Shown here piece by piece: positions 1 to 9,135 of a stretch of 64,000 nucleotides of DNA. This stretch comes from Betaproteobacteria bacterium (lineage in GTDB: Bacteria > Pseudomonadota > Gammaproteobacteria > Burkholderiales > UBA3065): positions 75,391-139,390 of the forward strand of contig JAIXXL010000008.1 of the NCBI GenBank assembly GCA_027490755.1. Direction: 5' to 3'. The notes under the pieces were generated by a model that worked only from the letters and a program-made list of their open reading frames with translations, did no database searches and had not been told where the DNA came from. Numbering within the stretch: position 1 is the stretch's first letter; every line of letters starts with the position of its first letter. The translations under genes were made by a program, and so were the position numbers.

Positions 1-209
1 AGGCTGTGCTCGGCCAGGGGCGCAAGCTGGTAGGCTAGGAAGGCGTCGATGTCGAGGGTACCGGCCTGATAGTCGGCATAGAAGCGGTCGTTGGCAGCCT
101 CGTGCTGCTCACGGTCGCGGATACCAAGCTCGATGAGGAACTGACCCCACTCGTGGTCGCTGTCGGTAGCGAGCAGCGTATTGTCGAGGTCGAAACAGGC
201 CAGTTGCAC
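1..209 (-). CDS. HAD-superfamily hydrolase (subfamily IB-like), N-terminal part only
   Basis: Only the first 69 codons are present; the gene runs off the left edge. Translation from a GTG at 209 gives the HAD motif I (FDLDNTLL, residues 6-13) with the nucleophile Asp7 and acid/base Asp9, followed by a helical cap-like segment (EWGQFLIELG). Proteins with this N-terminus are phosphatases of the SerB-like IB group that often lie near hda in Betaproteobacteria. The substrate cannot be told from the fragment. The gene is transcribed away from the CbiM-like gene; a TATACT box lies about 25 bases upstream of the start. ATG is absent near the motif, so GTG is the best start. Confidence 0.82.
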   Translation of the reverse strand, partial: MQLACFDLDNTLLATDSDHEWGQFLIELGIRDREQHEAANDRFYADYQAGTLDIDAFLAYQLAPLAEHS

Positions 210-234
210 GGCGGGGCGGTTCGGTAAAATCGCA

Positions 235-240
235 AGTATA
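235..240 (-). promoter_or_regulatory. candidate -10 box for the HAD hydrolase gene
   Basis: TATACT on the minus strand, about 25 bases upstream of the GTG start. No good -35 is visible at 16-18 bases, so this is only a candidate. The rest of the 195-base divergent gap (210-404) holds nothing else I can name. Confidence 0.3.
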
Positions 241-404
241 CGGGCAATGGGGCTACCCCCTGACGGGCGGGCGCTTCTCGGGTCGACTCTTCTCGCTCCC
301 GCTCGCTTGCGCTCGAAGGTCGCCGCGAAGAGCCTCCCCCGCGGTGGCCCGCCAGCGACGGCCAATGCAGCAGCAGAAGCGCGCGCCGGGCGGGAACGCC
401 ACCG

Positions 405-1094
405 GTGTCCGATAATCCTTTCGTGATCGTAGCGCCCAACCCACCCATCGACCCGCTGGCCCTGCCCATCCTGGGCGTGCTGGCGCTGCTCGCGCTGGCA
501 GGCCTGGCGCGCGATGCCGACTGGCGCGGCTTGGTGTCGTCGGGCAGGCTCAACCTGTGGCTCGGCGCCACGGTGGTGATGATGCTGCTGTGGCGCATGC
601 GCGCCGGCGCCATCCCCGGCATGGACATGCACCTGGCGGGTGCGACGGTGGCTTACCTGATGTTCGGCCTGCGCTTGGGTGGCATCGCACTGGCGCTGGC
701 GGCCACCGGTGCGGCGTTGGCGGCGGGTCGTCCGGCGCTGGAGATCGGCCCCGAGTGGCTGCTGCAGGGCTTGGTACCGCTGCTCGTCTCGGCCATCCTT
801 GTCCCCCTCGCCGAGCGGCGACTGCCGCCGCACCTGTTTGTCTTTCTGTGGGGCTACGGTTTTCTGGTGTCCGGGATCGCTGTGTTCGTTGGTGGCGTGG
901 CGCAGACGCTGCTGCATGTGGGGCTGGGCACCGCCTCATGGGCCGTGCTGAGCGAGGAGTTCCTGCCCTTTTACATGCTGCTGGGCTGGTCGGAGGCGTT
1001 CACAGCCGGGGCGCTGCTGACGCTGATGGTGATCTACCGCCCGGGCTGGGTGCAGCGCTTCGACGATGCCGTCTACCTGCGGCGGGGGCCCTGA
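405..1094 (+). CDS. CbiM-like energy-coupling-factor permease-family membrane protein
   Basis: A 229-residue integral membrane protein with about six hydrophobic segments (roughly 18-34, 52-65, 76-106, 121-136, 143-170, 186-210). The signature GMDMHLAGATVAYLMFG at 72-88 matches the region typical of the CbiM/NikM-like family, whose classical members are metal-specific components of cobalt or nickel ECF importers. No ATPase (CbiO) or CbiQ partner is near it, so transport function and substrate are unproven. The start used is GTG at 405; a second GTG at 423 would shorten it by six residues. It converges on hda with a 16-base gap. Confidence 0.68.
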   Translation: MSDNPFVIVAPNPPIDPLALPILGVLALLALAGLARDADWRGLVSSGRLNLWLGATVVMMLLWRMRAGAIPGMDMHLAGATVAYLMFGLRLGGIALALAATGAALAAGRPALEIGPEWLLQGLVPLLVSAILVPLAERRLPPHLFVFLWGYGFLVSGIAVFVGGVAQTLLHVGLGTASWAVLSEEFLPFYMLLGWSEAFTAGALLTLMVIYRPGWVQRFDDAVYLRRGP

Positions 1095-1110
1095 GGCACC
1101 ACCGGAAGGG

Positions 1111-1809
1111 CTAGACCGGGCAGAACAGGTCGGCCGAGTACAGCACGTCGTGCGCCAGCCGCACGCTCACCGCGCGGCGCTCGCGCAGCGACACCTCGTC
1201 GATGGCCTGGACCACCGCCAGCAGCGTGCCCAGGTCGCGCCGGCCGTGGCGCAGCAGGTAGTCGGCGACATCCGCCGGCAGGGCAAAACCCGCCCGCGCC
1301 GCGTAATCCATCATCGCTGCGGCCTTGTCGGCATCGGTCAGGTGCTGCAGCTGCAGCACCAGCCCCTGCGCCAGGCGCGAGGTCAGTTCGCCGCGCAGGG
1401 CCAGCCGCGCCGGCGGCAGCGGCCCGGCAAACAGCATCCTCCAACCCTCGGCACGGCTGCGGTTGATGGCGTCGAAGACGCGCACCTGCGCATCCGGCGA
1501 CAGGCGGTCGACATCGTCGACGACCAGCAGCGGGCCGGGTGGCGACCAGTCGCCGTCGACATCCGCGGCTGGGGTAGCCACCGCCGCGCCGCCCTGCCCG
1601 GCCGCTGCAGCTTGCGCGAACGCCTGCAGCAGATGGCTGCGGCCGCTGGCATGGTCGCCCCACAGGTAGACCGGCTCGCCGTCGTGAGACCCGCCCAGCA
1701 GGGCGCGCACCGCGGCGACCGCTTCGGCGTTGGGCCCGGTGACAAAACTCTCGAGGGTGGCCTGCGGCCGCTGCAGCAGCGGCAGGACGATCTGGGTCGG
1801 CTTGCTCAT
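1111..1809 (-). CDS. hda: Hda, regulatory inactivator of DnaA
   Basis: A 232-residue AAA+ protein of the DnaA/Hda family. Hda binds the DNA-loaded beta sliding clamp and stimulates ATP hydrolysis on DnaA, preventing over-initiation. The N-terminus carries a clamp-binding-type motif (QIVLP, residues 6-10). The P-loop (GDHASGRSHL, 51-60) has Arg in place of the usual Lys, as is common in Hda rather than DnaA. Sensor and arginine-finger-like segments follow (LTSRLAQG). The DnaA DNA-binding domain IV is missing, which fits Hda and its usual length. It starts 5 bases after the hrpA stop and is probably co-transcribed with it. Confidence 0.9.
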   Translation of the reverse strand: MSKPTQIVLPLLQRPQATLESFVTGPNAEAVAAVRALLGGSHDGEPVYLWGDHASGRSHLLQAFAQAAAAGQGGAAVATPAADVDGDWSPPGPLLVVDDVDRLSPDAQVRVFDAINRSRAEGWRMLFAGPLPPARLALRGELTSRLAQGLVLQLQHLTDADKAAAMMDYAARAGFALPADVADYLLRHGRRDLGTLLAVVQAIDEVSLRERRAVSVRLAHDVLYSADLFCPV

Positions 1810-1813
1810 GGCC

Positions 1814-4800
1814 TCACGCTCGCACCTGTGACCAGTGCTTCTCCAAGCGCTTGTACGACACCGGGAACGGCGTGCGCAACTCCTGCGCGAACAGGCTCAC
1901 CCGCAGCTCCTCCAGCAGCCAGCGGTACTCCTGCAGCAAGGGGTCATCGATGCCAGCCTTGCGGTGCCGCGCCAGGCGCTGCTCGTAGTGGCCCCAGAGC
2001 GACTGGATGGCGCTGCGGTGCTGCTCGTCGCGCGCCGCATTCTGGTGGAAGCGCTCCAGGCGGCGGCTGATGGCCTTGAGGTAGCGCGGCAGGTGCTGCA
2101 GGCGCTCCCACGGCGTGGCGGCGAGGAAGCCCTTGAACACCAGACGCTGCAACTGGCCCTGCACATCTGCTTTGAGCGGCTGCGGCAGCGGCCGGGTCAG
2201 CGCGGTCTGCAGCGACTGCCACTCGGCGATACATGCGGCGGCGACGCGCCCCACCGCATCGACCACGGCCGGCAGCCGGGTGCGGCCGCGCTGCTTCTGT
2301 TCGTTGAATCCGCGCTGCGTGCGTGGTGGCTCGTCTTCGCCCAGCAGCGCGCGGTCGGCCACGGCAGCGAGCCAGTCTTCGCGCAGGGTGTCGGCGTCGC
2401 AGAGCATGCGCGCCTGCATGGCGACGGCGTTGAAGCCGGGCAGCGTCTTCTCCCACTGCTTGAACGCGTCCTTCAGCTCGAGCCGCAGCAGGCGACGCAC
2501 CCCGGCGCGGTGGCTGGCGGCAGCCGCTTCGGGCGTGTCGAACAGGCGCAGCGCCACCGTCTCGCCCTCATCGACCAGGGCCGGGTAGCCCACCAGCTTG
2601 CGCCCGCCGCGGCTGAAGGCGATCTCGGCTGGCAGGTCGCCGAGGTCCCAACTGCGGATGCCGCTGCGCTCCATCTCCGGCTCGTCGGTCTTGGCAAAGG
2701 TCAGCCGCGCCGCCTCGGCCAGCTGCGCGCGCAAGAGTGGTAATTCGCGGCCGTCGGCGAGTTCGCGGCCCTTGTCGTCGACCACGCGGTAGCGCAGCCG
2801 CAGATGCGCTGGCAGCTCGATGCCGGCGAAGGTGTCCTCGGGCACCTCGACGCGATAACGGGCAGCCAAGTGCGCCGCCAGCCGCTGCAGCAGTTCGCCC
2901 CTGCCGTCTTCGAGCGCCTCCAGCGCGCCGGTGACGCAATCGGGCACCGGCACGCAGACGCGGCGCAGGGACTTGGGGAGACCTTTCACAAAAAGCGTGA
3001 GCTTGTCGCGCAGCAGCCCAGGTACCAGCCACTCCCCCTCGTGCGGATCGAGGCGGTTGAGCAGGTGCAGCGGCACGGTCAGCGTCACGCCATCCGCCGG
3101 GTGGCCGGGCTCGAAGCGGTAGTCGTAGCGGCACTCGACGCCGTCCACCTCGCGCGACTTGGGGAACAGCTGCGCGGTGACCGCTGCCGCGGTGTGGCGC
3201 ATCAGCGTGTCACGAGTCAGGAACAGCGCGCGCGGGTCCTTCTGCTCGGCGTCCTTGCGCCAGCGCTCGAAGGCGCGGGCGTCGCAGATGTCCTTGGGCA
3301 CGACCTGGGCGAAGTGCGCGTGCACGGCGTCGTCGTCAACCAGCACGTCGACGCGGCGGCTCATATGCTCCAGTTCCTCAAGTTCCTTCCTTAAAGCATT
3401 GTTATGCCTTATGAAAGACCCGTTCGTCTCGAGGTTTCCCGCGACCAATGCCTGGCGCAGGAAGATCTGGTGCGCTTCCTGCGGGTTGACCGGGCCATAG
3501 CGCGCCTTGCGCCGGTTGACCAGCGTCAGGCCGAACAGCGTCACACGCTCCCAGGCCATCACCTCGCCGCGCTCGGCGTCCCAGTGCGGCTCGATGTACT
3601 GGCGCTTGAGCAGCGGCCCGGCAACCGCCTCGACCCACTCGGGCTGGATGGTCGCCACGCAGCGGCCGTAGAGCTTGCTGGTCTCGACCAGCTCCGCGGC
3701 CAGCACCCACTTGCCGCCCTTCTTGTGCAGCGCCGATCCGGGGAAGATCCAGAACTTGTTGCCGCGCGCGCCCTGGTACTCGCCGGGGGTGTCGGTCTTG
3801 ACGCCGATGTTGCCGAGCAGGCCGGCCAGCAGGGCGCGGTGGATCTGCTCGAACGAGCCAGGCTGCTGGTTCTCGCGCATACCGATCTCGGCGAGCATGG
3901 CGTGCAGCTGGCCGTGGATGTCGCGCCACTCGCGCAGCCGCAGGGGGCTGAGAAAGCGTTCCTTGCAGTCGTTGATCAGCTGCCGGTTGGATTTTTTGTG
4001 CTTGAGCTTCTCGTCGTACCACTGCCAGAGCTTGATCAGGCCCATGAAGTCGGAGCGCTCGTCGGCGAAGGCGCGGTGCGCGTCGTCAGCGGCGCTGGCG
4101 CGGTCGGGCGGCCGCTCGCGCGGGTCCTGCACCGAGAGCGCGCTGGCGATGATCAGCACCTCCTTGAGGCAATGCTCATCGCGCGCAGCGAGGATGAGTC
4201 GGCCGATCGCCGGGTCGAGCGGGAAGCGCGCCATCTCCTCGCCCAGCGGCGTGATCTGGCGCAGCTCGTCGACCGCGCCGAGCTCCTGCAACTGCTGGTA
4301 GCCGTCGTGGATGGCGCGGCTGTTGGGCGGCTCGAGGAAGGGGAACTCGTCGACGCTGCCAAGCCGCAGCGCGGCCATGCGCAAGATGACCGAGGCCAGC
4401 GAGGAGCGCGCGATCTCGGGGTCGGAGAACGGCGGCCGGCTCTGGTAGTCCTCCTCCTCGTAGAGCCGGATGCAGACGCCCGCCGCCACCCGCCCGCAGC
4501 GCCCGGCGCGCTGGTTGGCCGAGGCCTGGCTGACGCGCTCGGTCAGCAGCATCTCGACCTTGGTGCGGTATGAGTAGCGGTTGACGCGGGCCAGCCCGGG
4601 GTCGACCACGTAGCGGATGCCGGGCACGGTGAGCGAGGTCTCGGCCACATTGGTGGAGAGCACGATACGGCGCGCCCCGCCCGGCTGAAAGACGCGGTTC
4701 TGCTCGGCCGCGGAGAGGCGGGCGTAGAGCGGCAGGATCTCGGCTCCGGGCGGGTGGTGCTTGCGCAGCGCCTCGGCGGTCTCGCGGATCTCGCGCTCGC

Positions 4801-5557
4801 CCGGCAGGAACACCAGCACGTCACCGTTGCCGACCCGCGCCAGCTCGTCGACCGCATCGACGATGCCCTCGATGACCGCCTCGCTACTGTCCTCCGCCTC
4901 TTTGGGCAGGGGCCGGTAGCGCACCTCGACCGGGTAGGTGCGGCCCGAGACCTCGATCACCGGCGCGCCGTCGAAGTGCTTGCTGAAACGCTCCGCGTCG
5001 ATGGTTGCGGACGTCACGATGACACGCAGATCGGGCCGGCGCTTGCACAGGCGCTTCAGGTACCCCAGCAGGAAGTCGATGTTGAGGCTGCGCTCGTGCG
5101 CCTCGTCGATGAGGATGGTGCCGTAGGCGCGCAGTTCGGGGTCGGACCGCGTCTCGGCCAGCAGGATGCCGTCAGTCATCACCTTGAGCCGGGCGCCGGG
5201 CTTGCTGGTGTCGGTGAAGCGCACCTTGAAGCCGACCAGGTCGGGGTTCTTCAGCTCCAACCCCAGACGTGAGGCGATGCTGCGCGCGGCGATGCGGCGC
5301 GGCTGGGTGCAGCCGATCAGGCGGGGGCGGCGCGGGCCGCGCTCACCCTGAGGGCGGCCGGCAGCGGGCTGGGCCGCGCGCGCGGTCTCGTTCTCAAGCG
5401 CCACCTGCAGCGCCATCTTGGGCAACTGGGTGGTCTTGCCGGAGCCGGTCTCGCCGCAGACGATCACCACCTGGTTCCGGCGCAGGGCAGCGATGATCTC
5501 GTCGCGCCGCTGCGAGACGGGCAGGTCCTCGGGGTAGACGATGTCGGAGGGGTTCAA
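1814..5557 (-). CDS. hrpA: ATP-dependent RNA helicase HrpA (DEAH box)
   Basis: A 1247-residue DEAH-box helicase, the size expected for HrpA. From the TTG start at 5557: motif I GETGSGKT (35-42), motif II DEAH (151-154), motif III SAT (183-185), motif VI QRAGRCGR (349-356), then winged-helix and OB-fold regions and the long C-terminal domain peculiar to bacterial HrpA. The family has been linked to mRNA processing and to rescue of stalled ribosomes. The TTG is preferred because family proteins begin close to the YPEDLPVS segment; an in-frame ATG at 5617 would add 20 residues that look unrelated and would overlap the TATACT box at 5590-5595. Residues 60-80 are an Arg/Pro/Gly-rich insert. hda follows after 4 bases. 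Confidence 0.92.
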   Translation of the reverse strand: MNPSDIVYPEDLPVSQRRDEIIAALRRNQVVIVCGETGSGKTTQLPKMALQVALENETARAAQPAAGRPQGERGPRRPRLIGCTQPRRIAARSIASRLGLELKNPDLVGFKVRFTDTSKPGARLKVMTDGILLAETRSDPELRAYGTILIDEAHERSLNIDFLLGYLKRLCKRRPDLRVIVTSATIDAERFSKHFDGAPVIEVSGRTYPVEVRYRPLPKEAEDSSEAVIEGIVDAVDELARVGNGDVLVFLPGEREIRETAEALRKHHPPGAEILPLYARLSAAEQNRVFQPGGARRIVLSTNVAETSLTVPGIRYVVDPGLARVNRYSYRTKVEMLLTERVSQASANQRAGRCGRVAAGVCIRLYEEEDYQSRPPFSDPEIARSSLASVILRMAALRLGSVDEFPFLEPPNSRAIHDGYQQLQELGAVDELRQITPLGEEMARFPLDPAIGRLILAARDEHCLKEVLIIASALSVQDPRERPPDRASAADDAHRAFADERSDFMGLIKLWQWYDEKLKHKKSNRQLINDCKERFLSPLRLREWRDIHGQLHAMLAEIGMRENQQPGSFEQIHRALLAGLLGNIGVKTDTPGEYQGARGNKFWIFPGSALHKKGGKWVLAAELVETSKLYGRCVATIQPEWVEAVAGPLLKRQYIEPHWDAERGEVMAWERVTLFGLTLVNRRKARYGPVNPQEAHQIFLRQALVAGNLETNGSFIRHNNALRKELEELEHMSRRVDVLVDDDAVHAHFAQVVPKDICDARAFERWRKDAEQKDPRALFLTRDTLMRHTAAAVTAQLFPKSREVDGVECRYDYRFEPGHPADGVTLTVPLHLLNRLDPHEGEWLVPGLLRDKLTLFVKGLPKSLRRVCVPVPDCVTGALEALEDGRGELLQRLAAHLAARYRVEVPEDTFAGIELPAHLRLRYRVVDDKGRELADGRELPLLRAQLAEAARLTFAKTDEPEMERSGIRSWDLGDLPAEIAFSRGGRKLVGYPALVDEGETVALRLFDTPEAAAASHRAGVRRLLRLELKDAFKQWEKTLPGFNAVAMQARMLCDADTLREDWLAAVADRALLGEDEPPRTQRGFNEQKQRGRTRLPAVVDAVGRVAAACIAEWQSLQTALTRPLPQPLKADVQGQLQRLVFKGFLAATPWERLQHLPRYLKAISRRLERFHQNAARDEQHRSAIQSLWGHYEQRLARHRKAGIDDPLLQEYRWLLEELRVSLFAQELRTPFPVSYKRLEKHWSQVRA

Positions 5558-5589
5558 GTCAGCGCCGGGCGAGCGACAGGCGGGCCGGC

Positions 5590-5595
5590 AGTATA
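5590..5595 (-). promoter_or_regulatory. candidate -10 box for hrpA-hda
   Basis: TATACT on the minus strand, 32 bases upstream of the TTG chosen for hrpA. The -35 region is poor. It supports a start downstream of the open-frame ATG at 5617. Confidence 0.33.
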
Positions 5596-5650
5596 CGCAG
5601 CCTCTACGCTCGGCCACCCTTCAGCCAGACCACCCGGGACAGCTCCCGAC

Positions 5651-6289
5651 TCAGCCCTGCGTGCCGGTACGGTCGTAAAACCCAGCACCGATGAGCGTAC
5701 GCAGGCGGCCCCAGTCACCAGGTTCGGCGATCCCCAATTCGCGCTCGAGTGCCCTACGGTAGCCTGCGGCACTGCGCGGGCTGATGCTCATGGCCCGGGC
5801 GATGCCCGCTGCGTCCTCCTGCTGCAGGAGCAGGTGCAAGGCCTCGAAACGCCTGGGAGACAGATCGAGGACCGGCGAGCCGTGAAGGAGGGCGTCGGAT
5901 GCAGCACCCTCGGGCGCCACACGGAACGCTCCACCAGCGAGCAGGCGCTCGATGCCCAGGGCGAGTCGCTCCGTGGATACGGGCAGTGGCAAGTAGCCGC
6001 GTGCGCCGGCTCTTACCGACCGGGCGAGCGGCCAGATCGCCCTCAGGGTTGTGACCACCATGACCGGTGGCGCACTCGGACGCGCCGACATCCGCCGGGC
6101 AAACTCGAAGCCAGAAACACCGGGCAACAGAACATCCGTCAGCCAGAGGTCCGGTCGCGATTCCGTCGGCAGGCGCAAAGCATCTTCAGCGGCTGCAAAG
6201 GCCACGGGCAGCGCGCGGGCGAGGTCGTGTACCCGGCACAGAAATTCCGGCGAGAAGTCGCCGACGCAGGCGATACGCAATCGAGACAC
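5651..6289 (-). CDS. orphan LuxR/NarL-type response regulator with degenerate receiver
   Basis: 212 residues with the layout receiver (about 1-115) plus a C-terminal LuxR-like helix-turn-helix (about 140-200; LSPRRFEAL...[16 protein letters not shown]). The phospho-acceptor is probably Asp52 (LTDVLLPG). The usual acidic pair is reduced to one Asp (ACVGDFS), and the conserved receiver Lys before Pro is replaced (GYLPLPVS). It may therefore be poorly phosphorylated or phosphorylation-independent. No histidine kinase lies beside it. It is divergent from the PepSY protein gene, which makes that gene a possible target; this is inference from position only. Confidence 0.72.
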   Translation of the reverse strand: MSRLRIACVGDFSPEFLCRVHDLARALPVAFAAAEDALRLPTESRPDLWLTDVLLPGVSGFEFARRMSARPSAPPVMVVTTLRAIWPLARSVRAGARGYLPLPVSTERLALGIERLLAGGAFRVAPEGAASDALLHGSPVLDLSPRRFEALHLLLQQEDAAGIARAMSISPRSAAGYRRALERELGIAEPGDWGRLRTLIGAGFYDRTGTQG

Positions 6290-6576
6290 TCGATCGGATC
6301 AAAGCTGGAGCATGCAAGCCGATCAGAACTGGTCCAACGGATGAATTCACGACAGCGAAGGGACTTTTTCCCGCCCTGCACGCAGGCCGGGACATCAAGC
6401 CAGCCACGGCTCGAGGCCGCTTCTGCTGCGGTCGCACACACAAGTGTCAACCCCGCAAGACAAATCTGGCGCCCCTGGCAGGCCGCTTTTGGTCGAAATC
6501 TGCGGGAATTTTTCCTAGACTCCGCCGTCGAATTTTTGCAACGCAACATCCCAACCCGCTCTACAGGAGACTTTTC

Positions 6577-7068
6577 ATGAAGATGACTCTCATCGCTAGC
6601 GCGCTGGCTCTGGCCCCGTTCGCCGCCCAAGCCCACGATGGCGTCGCCGCCTGCGCCGCCGCCGCCCTCAAGGCGCACCCCGGCAAGATCGTGAAGATGG
6701 AGGTGAAGACCGAGGACAAGGCCACCGTCTACGAATTCGACGTGCAGAAGTCCGACGGCACCTCGTGGGACATCGAGTGCAACGCTGAAAACGGCAAGGT
6801 CACCGAGGTCGAGCAGGAGGTCGCCCCGACCGATGCCAAGTGGATCGCCAAGGCCAAGGTCAGCGAAGCCGACGCCAAGGCCGCCGCCCTCAAGGCGCAG
6901 CCAGGCACCGTGGTCGAGACCGAATACGAGATCGAGCCGAACGGTTCGGCTTCGTACGAGTTCGACATCAAGGGCGCCGACGGCAAGGAATACAAGGTCG
7001 AGGTCGACGCCACCACCGGCAAGGTGGTCGAGTCGTCGGTCGAGACGGTACAGGTCGGCGAAGGCTAA
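6577..7068 (+). CDS. secreted PepSY-domain protein with two PepSY repeats
   Basis: A 163-residue protein with a Sec signal peptide (residues 1-19, cleavage near AQA-HD). It is followed by two repeats of the PepSY fold, each starting with a helix rich in Ala/Lys ([25 protein letters not shown]) and ending in a Tyr/Phe-Glu-Phe-Asp strand ([23 protein letters not shown]). PepSY proteins are periplasmic and have been proposed to inhibit proteases or act in sensing. The protein is very acidic. The start is ATG 6577, preceded by AGGAGA at 6565-6570; an open frame continues upstream but has no coding character. A strong terminator follows at 7097. Confidence 0.85.
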   Translation: MKMTLIASALALAPFAAQAHDGVAACAAAALKAHPGKIVKMEVKTEDKATVYEFDVQKSDGTSWDIECNAENGKVTEVEQEVAPTDAKWIAKAKVSEADAKAAALKAQPGTVVETEYEIEPNGSASYEFDIKGADGKEYKVEVDATTGKVVESSVETVQVGEG

Positions 7069-7096
7069 TCGACACCGATGGCCCTTTGGCCGCAGA

Positions 7097-7125
7097 AGCC
7101 CCCGCCGCGGCGGGGGCTTTTTGTT
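7097..7125 (+). terminator. rho-independent terminator after the PepSY gene
   Basis: A 10-bp perfect stem (AGCCCCCGCC / GGCGGGGGCT, 7097-7106 with 7109-7118) with a two-base loop, followed by a T-rich tract (7118-7126). It lies 28 bases after the stop codon at 7068. Confidence 0.9.
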
Positions 7126-7207
7126 TGTGTGGTCGGGAAGAACTCCCCCGGAACGACGGAGTTTTGCCGTTTTAAGCCGGGCAGTCCGGGAACACCATCG
7201 GGGCAGA

Positions 7208-8161
7208 ATGAGACTCCGACTCGCCGCAGCCATCCTGCTGCTCATCCTGCCTGGCGTGGGCTTGGCCGACCTGGCCTGGTTGCCGGCCCGCGGCGCCGGG
7301 GCCATCACGCTGATCGGCCTCGAGCCGATGCGAATGGTGCGAACCTTCGCCTTTGAACCGGCGCTGGGACAACGCTTTGACAGCGCCGTGCTAAGCCAGG
7401 ACAACCGCACGCTGCTGCTGGTCGATGGCAGTTTGAACCGGGTGGTGGGCGTCGACCTGCGTGACGAGCGCAGCCACTGGAGCGTCGATGTGCCCGAGGG
7501 CCCAGAGGCTGTCTGGCTGTCGCCGGATGGTCGGCAGCTCGCGGTCTGCGCCGAGCGGGCCGGCAAAGTCGTCTTCATCGACGTGGTCGAGCGCCGCCTG
7601 GTGGGCAGCATCCGTATCCAGACGCCACCCCCAGAAGACTGTGCCTTCTCGCCCGACGGTCGCTGGCTGGCGGTCTCGGAACGAGGCGCTGCAAGGGTCT
7701 CGGTCGTCGACCTGCACGACGGCAAGCTGCAAAGGCGTATCGCCACCGGCGGTCAACCTGCCGGGATGACCTTCATTGGCGGCGAATTGTGGCTTGCCGT
7801 ACCGGACCGGCACCGCGTCGAGATCATCGACGCCCACACGTGGAAGAGTGGTGGCGCCGTTCAGGCCGGCTTGAGGCCGGTGGCGATCGCCGCATCGCCG
7901 GATGGTGGCATGGTCTACGTGGCCAACCGCGACAGCGAGACGGTCTCGATGATCGACCGCCGGCAGCGGAGGGTGATCCGGAGCGCGCCCGCTGGCCCTG
8001 CCCCCAGCCACCTTGCGCTCAGCGCCGATGGCCGTCGACTGCTGGTGAGCTCGCGAGCCGAAGCCTCCACGCTATTGCTCGAGCCCCCCCATTTGCGCCC
8101 TGTGGGCCGGGTGCGCCTGCCGCATCAGCCGTTGGGAGCGGCCCCGTCCCGCACCAGCTAG
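7208..8161 (+). CDS. secreted YVTN/YncE-like beta-propeller protein
   Basis: 317 residues with a signal peptide (about 1-20, no lipobox Cys) and a series of about 40-residue blade repeats typical of seven-bladed YVTN propellers: LSPDGRQLAV, FSPDGRWLAV, ASPDGGMVYVANRDSETV, LSADGRRLLV. Such periplasmic proteins are scaffolds or binding proteins; some sit in quinoprotein-dependent alcohol oxidation clusters and E. coli YncE is a relative in fold. No catalytic residues can be assigned. The stop is 14 bases before the histidine kinase GTG, so propeller, kinase and regulator probably form one operon. Confidence 0.75.
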   Translation: MRLRLAAAILLLILPGVGLADLAWLPARGAGAITLIGLEPMRMVRTFAFEPALGQRFDSAVLSQDNRTLLLVDGSLNRVVGVDLRDERSHWSVDVPEGPEAVWLSPDGRQLAVCAERAGKVVFIDVVERRLVGSIRIQTPPPEDCAFSPDGRWLAVSERGAARVSVVDLHDGKLQRRIATGGQPAGMTFIGGELWLAVPDRHRVEIIDAHTWKSGGAVQAGLRPVAIAASPDGGMVYVANRDSETVSMIDRRQRRVIRSAPAGPAPSHLALSADGRRLLVSSRAEASTLLLEPPHLRPVGRVRLPHQPLGAAPSRTS

Positions 8162-8175
8162 GCATAATCGGCGGG

Positions 8176-9135
8176 GTGAATCTGGACGAACTCGAAAAAC
8201 TGGCCCGCGTTGTCCGTCTGCGTACGCTGCGCGACCTTCTTGGGGTGGCCATTGTCACCGTGGCAGCCTTCGGGTTGGCGTCGGCACTGGAACTCAACGA
8301 GCGCATCAACCACTGGACCGAAAGCCTCGAACTGTTCCAGGCGGACGAGCTGCGCACCACCCTGCTTGTTCTGGCGGCCGCTCTGGGATGGTTCTCCTGG
8401 CGACGCTGGACCGAGCTGCGTCGCGAGCTGGCGATGCGCGTGGAACTGGAAGCCGACCTGGCGCGGTCGCTGGAAGACAATCGCGACCTGACGCGGCGCA
8501 GCCTGGAGGTACAGGAGCGCGAGCGCAAGGACGTCGCCCACGAGCTGCACGACGAGCTGGGGCAGTACCTGAACGCCATCGAGATCGAGGCGGTCGGCCT
8601 GCGCAGCCGTCTCGAGAGCGGCTCTATGGCGGCCGAATCGGTTGAACGGATGCGAGGCCTGGCACGTCATGTGTACGAGGTCGCACGTACTCTGATGTAT
8701 CGCCTGCGGCCGGTCGGCCTGGACGAGTTCGGTCTGGAGGAGGCGCTGCAGCACCTGGTCGACGGCTGGCAGCAGCAGCGCCCCGAGGTGCGCTATACCC
8801 TTGCCATCGATGCCGAGCTGCCTGAACTCGGCGAGGCTTTGAACATTGCGGTGTTCCGGCTGGTGCAAGAATCGCTGACCAACATCGCCCGCCACTCCGG
8901 CGCACGCAATGCTGCGGTCAGGCTCTCCAGGCTGAACGGAGAAGGCTTGCGCCTGACCGTCGAGGATGACGGCTGCGGTCTGCCAACGAGCCTGCGCCCC
9001 GGACTGGGCCTGACCGGCATGCGCGAGCGTGCGGAACTGTTGGGCGGGCATCTGCATACCGGCGTACCTGAGGGCGGGTCAGGCACGCTGCTCGATTTCC
9101 GCCTGCCGGCGAACCCGCAAGGAGATAACGCATGA
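8176..9135 (+). CDS. NarX/UhpB-type sensor histidine kinase (HisKA_3)
   Basis: 319 residues. Two membrane segments (about 20-38 and 61-76) enclose a short loop of about 22 residues, so any sensed signal is likely within the membrane or comes through a partner. A coiled linker (77-112) leads to the HisKA_3 dimerisation domain with phospho-acceptor His125 (AHELHDELGQ). The ATPase domain shows the N box (QESLTNIARH, 231-240), DDGCGL (264-269) and GLGLTGMRER (277-286). The start is GTG 8176 just after GGCGGG. The stop overlaps the next gene by 4 bases (ATGA), so the two are a cognate pair. Confidence 0.85.
   Translation: MNLDELEKLARVVRLRTLRDLLGVAIVTVAAFGLASALELNERINHWTESLELFQADELRTTLLVLAAALGWFSWRRWTELRRELAMRVELEADLARSLEDNRDLTRRSLEVQERERKDVAHELHDELGQYLNAIEIEAVGLRSRLESGSMAAESVERMRGLARHVYEVARTLMYRLRPVGLDEFGLEEALQHLVDGWQQQRPEVRYTLAIDAELPELGEALNIAVFRLVQESLTNIARHSGARNAAVRLSRLNGEGLRLTVEDDGCGLPTSLRPGLGLTGMRERAELLGGHLHTGVPEGGSGTLLDFRLPANPQGDNA

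Noticed and set aside
6139..7746. A 535-codon minus-strand open frame over the PepSY and propeller genes
   Set aside because: It spans a clear terminator and two well-supported plus-strand genes, and its composition is Ser/Arg-rich noise.
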